A stretch of 64,000 nucleotides of DNA from Moringa oleifera (lineage: Eukaryota > Streptophyta > Magnoliopsida > Brassicales > Moringaceae), in assembly GCA_021397835.1 (NCBI GenBank), contig JAJFZO010000413.1:69501-133500 (forward strand). Direction: 5' to 3'. A model generated the notes under the pieces. It saw only the letters and a program-made list of their open reading frames with translations. It was not told the origin of the DNA and searched no databases. Shown in pieces: positions 60,401 to 64,000 of the stretch. Each line of letters begins with the position of its first letter. Positions within the stretch are counted from its first letter, which is position 1. The position numbers were made by a program, and so were the translations under genes.

Positions 60401-63043
60401 CTGCCTATGAATTATCCATTTTTAAATATGTAGTTGCATTGTTAGCATTAGGGAAGGGTCCAGATCAACTTTATTAGCTCTTATGACAGTTGAAAAGGGA
60501 AGTCTATGCTAAGGGATTATGCTTCATATGTAGTATTCTATGTAGTACTTGAAAAAGAGGCACAATTGATTCCCTTTCCCTGAAAATGAGAAAATGATTT
60601 CATACGAAGACTGTGTATACTTTAAATATTTCCTAAACCCTTGATATGTACCGACTTAAAGACATGCTCTGCTATCATTGAAAAATTTTATTAGGGGATG
60701 TCTAAGAAATAATTGGATAACACTGATCTTCTCCGAATCATTGTACAGCCTCCACTTGACTTTCCACAAGACATATCGAGCCTTAAGTTTAAATATAGAT
60801 CAATCCATGCATTTGGAAGTAATTTCTCTTGAATTTTAGTAGTCCATCTCATGAGTTCCTTTCTTTCCATGACAGTAGATGATAATGGAAGGAAGTGGGT
60901 TCAAGAATATCCTTACTTTCTAGCAAAAATCATTTTCATGGCACCCCAATATTGAAGTCTCATTTGGTGCAAGTAATATTCGAGGTATGGAATTGTAATG
61001 TTTAAGTTAATTAGGTGATTGACTGAAAATATGAAGGGTGTCCGTAGGTTCTTTAAACCACAAGTGTACAACAATTAGGTTAGCTTATATATGTTTTCTA
61101 ATATTTAATCAAGGTCCTTTTGAGCTGCTTATAGATTGAAGACCAGCCTTATGTTGTTAAAAGAGCTCTATAATTTGAGTATATAATCATTGATTTTCCT
61201 AGTTAACATCTAGCAGGCATACGATGTGTAGCAAACATTTCAATATGGCCGCTTGACTATATATGGGTGCTTTATCTGTTCTTTCTGACCTGCATATCAA
61301 TTTTTTGAAGTGGCAGTGAGAGTTAAAGCAAATAAAAGAGTGTGAGAGGAAGAGCTCTTGCAAAGGGGCCATGCTATAGAAACACAAACACGCATAATGT
61401 TTGTATTATTAAAAGTTTCATACTCAAACAGACTTTTAAACAAAAAAAAAAAATGTATCCTATTATTTACGAAGCACCAAGGGGGTGCGTCCCTTTATAT
61501 ATTAGTTAGAGTGTGGAAATTAGTAGATCAATAAACTCTATCAAATCCTCCTCATTTAAAAAAAAAATTCCCTAAGACCCAACAGTTTCAAAAGGCTGAC
61601 CATGACTCTTTCACTAGCTATAGATGTTTTTGAATTATCAAAGGTTCTTCTGTTTCTCTCTTTCCATGTGACTCAAAATACTAATTGAGAAATCATGCAT
61701 TGCAGTCTCTTCTTCTCTTTTGCAGCTCTCTGTCCACCCCAAGCCAGGAATTCCTCCCCTACAGTCCGTGCCTGAACCCAAACCAGCCCCAGCAGATTTA
61801 AAACCCTCTCCCACAGCTGAGCAATTCAGTTGCAGCCTAGCAGTAAATAATTGACTGTTTCCTCTGCTTCTTTATAAAGGTAGCATCGGTTCACTAGGAT
61901 TTTACCCTTTTCCTCAAATTATCTATAGTTAAATTTTTTCCCAGGATAGCCTCCCATGTGAAGAAAGACACTTTAGGAGGCAACCCTGTTTTTCAGATTA
62001 GTTTCCAGGGAACCTCTCCCCTTGCTTCATCACTACTAAGCCTTTTATAATAAGATTTTACAATGAATTGCTTCCTGTCCCCACTGCCGGGCTTCCGCAC
62101 TGCAGAATCCTCCACATGGTTCTCTATTTTAATACCTTGTAACCTGGCATACAGCTCTTTGATTTGTCTAACTTTTCAATCTTCTGCGTTCCTTCGGCAT
62201 CTGATATTCCATTAGTGAACTCCCCATTCACCTCACTACACTCATTAACCCAGGCTTCTTTATTGTGTGCTAACAGGAAAATGTTAGGGTACCTATCCCT
62301 CAAAGTTGTATCATCACATCACTTATCCTTCCAAAATTTAAACCGTGTCCCTTCTTCCGACTTTAAATTCTGTCCATCGTTTGAATTCATCCCACCCACT
62401 TCTAGTGGACTTCCACACACGCACTCCGTACTTCTCTCTGCCCACTTTTGTCATCCAGCCCACCCTCCAGTTCTCCATATTTGCAACCCACCACCTTGCT
62501 CCACAGCCCCTCTCTCTCCACAATAAACTTCCACATCTATTTCCCCTTTAAGGCCTTGTTTTAAGTAAAATTAGATCCTTGATACCCAGCCCTCCTTTGT
62601 CAACTGGTTGCTTTAACACTTTCCATTTTACTAGGTGATATTTGTAAGTATCCCCCATATTGCCCCATACTCTGCAGACTGATTCACTCATTCTACAGAT
62701 TAAGAAAAAATTGTTCTGTGGATTTTCAGCAAAGAGACTGCATCAATGTTGCAGGACAGCCTAGGAATCCTTGTGATATACTCCATCTACTATATGACAT
62801 TGACCATTAAGTGTATTTTAAGTTCTGGACACGTGACTAAAGTTATCAAGTGACTGTTGTTATTAACAGATACGTGAAGACAGTGCCACTTGCTGCACAG
62901 ATGCTTGATGTGAGAAGAAATCAAAAGCTTGAAATGGTTAAGGAATTAAAAATTGAGAGAGCAAGATATCGACTTGAGGTTGAAATTGGTAAATCTCCGG
63001 CACTTTCCGATGAGGAGATCTGGTGGGAGTTGCGGGATAAAGC
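57493..63043 (+). CDS. CemA-like chloroplast envelope protein (DLDG1 type), 3' part outside the window
   Basis: Exons 57493-58116, 60133-60218 and 62870-63043 join in phase to the first 294 residues; the next exon lies beyond 64000. The N-terminus (MFLMSTSMVLCGNLIFINQN, Ser/Asn/Arg-rich) suits a plastid transit peptide. A long acidic stretch follows (EEEPEGSSDEELSEQEKFE), then the start of the CemA domain: AKFLAFLIVVPWALDFVVHD with the first membrane helix, FLDRYVKTVPLAAQMLD, and ELKIERARYRLEVEIGKSPA. The missing part should carry the remaining membrane helices. The Arabidopsis counterpart is probably At4g31040 (DLDG1), a nuclear-encoded relative of plastid CemA in the inner envelope, linked to proton extrusion and light acclimation. 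Introns 1 and 2 each carry a LINE insertion. Confidence 0.9.
58501..58522. repeat. Target-site duplication of LINE D, 5' side
   Basis: A 22-nt direct repeat starting AACAATTTCCAA, found again at 59610-59631 with three differences. Confidence 0.8.
58523..59609 (+). mobile_element. LINE D, 5'-truncated insertion in intron 1 of the CemA-like gene
   Basis: Plus-strand ORF2 C-terminal relic: GKWLSQSMVKKHSLWRSVVS, then WKVKAPTKVAFFTWDA, LTNDNLRRREKVMVN and CFLCN of the zf-RVT domain, with several stops. The 3' end (about 59545-59607) has a CCCCCCTTTGGTGC stretch like the other family members and a 12-nt A tail. It is flanked by a 22-nt target-site duplication with 3 mismatches. It lies in the same orientation as the host gene and outside the splice signals. 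Confidence 0.88.
59610..59631. repeat. Target-site duplication of LINE D, 3' side
   Basis: Follows the A tail directly; pairs with 58501-58522 at 19 of 22 positions. Confidence 0.8.
61435..62665 (-). mobile_element. LINE C, truncated insertion in intron 2 of the CemA-like gene
   Basis: Minus-strand LINE with the shared 3' end (CGAAGCACCAAGGGGGTGCG near 61465) and a zf-RVT relic, closely matching LINE E at 28640-29490 and LINE A. It extends to about 62665. A probable target-site duplication is CATACTCAAACAGACT (61419-61434) against CATACTCTGCAGACT (62666-62680). It is antisense to the host gene. Confidence 0.85.
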
Positions 63044-64000
63044 GTAAGATTATCAGTCCCATCCACCCAGTTTTTATTAGTTCTTTGATTTAATCGTTAA
63101 AAATCTTGATAAAACATGAGTGATATTAGAAGATAGGAACTACTTATGCTGTAGCGCTGGAAGTTTCCTTACTTTTGTTTCATTTTCAATTTTGTACTAT
63201 AAACAAAACTAGATTTTTCTGGAAAGATTTTCATTATCTACTTCAGATGTTTCCATTTACATTTTTGTATTTTGTTCAACTTCAATATTAGCTTTAAGAA
63301 TGAAAAGATAGCAGTATCAGAATATTATTTTAAATGAAAATAAAAACACGAAAAATTGAGTGGTTGAATAATAATATTACATTGTGTTGTTAATAGTAAT
63401 TATAATTTAAATGATGGTTATGTTATGAATGAAAAAAATCTAGAAACATTTAAGACTTTAATATACCATGAAGAGGTGTCCAGAAAATCAGGGAGGGGTT
63501 GGAATGGATTGTAGTAGATGGCGCCGTGTGCCCCCCAACCCCCCCCCCCCCCCCCCCCCCCCCCCTTTCCCCTTTTCTTTGCTCCACCTAAGTTCCATCA
63601 CCGCATGTATGAATGAAGTTTAATGTTGCTGAGTCCTTGGTATTCCAGCTTGCTACCTTGAACTTAGAACCATATAGTACTGTTGTCACTACTTTTGAAA
63701 GGGTCACATAGTACTGTTATCACTATTTTTGGGTTTAGTGGTAGTATGAGCAGACTTACCTGGGGTTGAACAATCTCTCTTTCTGACAGCCTTTAGATCT
63801 TCAGTTGTTCTAGCTGTGTCATACATTTGGCAACTGTTTGTGTGCGTATACAGTATATGTTGTATGTGTAGATGTGCCCGCTTGATTACTTGTGCTTATT
63901 TGTTTTTCCTAGATAATGAAATCTGTAAACCATCTTTTATATTTCATGGAATAAATGCGTGATGTAACTTCTTTTGGTTTCTTTGCATCAAACATAATCT
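63044..64000. other. Intron 3 of the CemA-like gene (incomplete)
   Basis: It begins with the donor GTAAG at 63044 and runs out of the window. No further exon of the CemA domain was found. It contains the 27-nt C run at 63539. Confidence 0.75.
63539..63565. repeat. Poly-C(27) tract
   Basis: Twenty-seven consecutive C in intron 3 of the CemA-like gene, followed by a T/C-rich stretch. Confidence 0.9.

Overview
This is a plant nuclear chromosome segment, most likely from a eudicot and probably a woody one. Genes have many AT-rich GT-AG introns, LINE and Ty1/copia relics sit inside introns, and organelle-targeted proteins are present. I cannot name the species. Joining exons by hand at GT-AG sites with matching phases gave nine coding genes and one transcription-factor pseudogene. 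Family names come from recognised motifs. Arabidopsis locus numbers are from memory and should be checked.

Layout, left to right. 1-6.96 kb: two dead LINE elements in minus orientation; the second (2250-6946) is close to full length and flanked by an exact 13-bp target-site duplication. 8.3-11.5 kb (+): RRM protein of the REPRESSOR OF SILENCING 3 type. 12.8-15.6 kb (-): short Aha1_N-only Hsp90 co-chaperone-like protein. 17.4-38.5 kb (-): a 25-exon membrane protein of the SPOT1 (At5g58100) type, 949 residues, with every splice phase consistent. Its intron 6 carries a three-level transposon nest (LINE, then copia, then LINE). 40.9-44.4 kb (+): GPI-type GH17 beta-1,3-glucanase with an X8 domain. 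45.1-46.9 kb (-): KCS of the FIDDLEHEAD/KCS10 type whose catalytic His position is Leu. 48.3-48.8 kb (+): tiny HMA-domain protein. 49.3-51.1 kb (+): intronless E-type PPR protein. 52.6-53.2 kb (-): AP2/ERF pseudogene broken into three reading frames. 55.0-55.6 kb (-): mitochondrial-type ribosomal protein S17. 57.5 kb to beyond 64 kb (+): CemA-like (DLDG1-type) chloroplast envelope protein, cut by the window edge, with LINE copies in introns 1 and 2.

The gene order appears to join two blocks that are separate in Arabidopsis: the At5g58090-58130 neighbourhood (GH17, SPOT1, Aha1_N, ROS3) and the At4g31040-31070 neighbourhood (CemA-like, ERF, PPR). The KCS and HMA genes lie at the join. The genes are not a pathway or operon. 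Two touch extracellular or wall biology (SPOT1-like in the pollen wall, GH17 in callose), one belongs to the very-long-chain fatty acid family, and three are organelle-related (PPR, S17, CemA-like).

The observations most worth a second look are the His-to-Leu change in the KCS, a KXKXX ER-retrieval-like tail on the SPOT1-like protein, the dated transposon nest, the three-frame ERF pseudogene, a repeated W/QKSSW/ILP motif in the ROS3-like protein, and several very long pure C or G runs (27-38 nt) in introns or just beyond a gene end. I see no bacterial, viral or CRISPR-like content.
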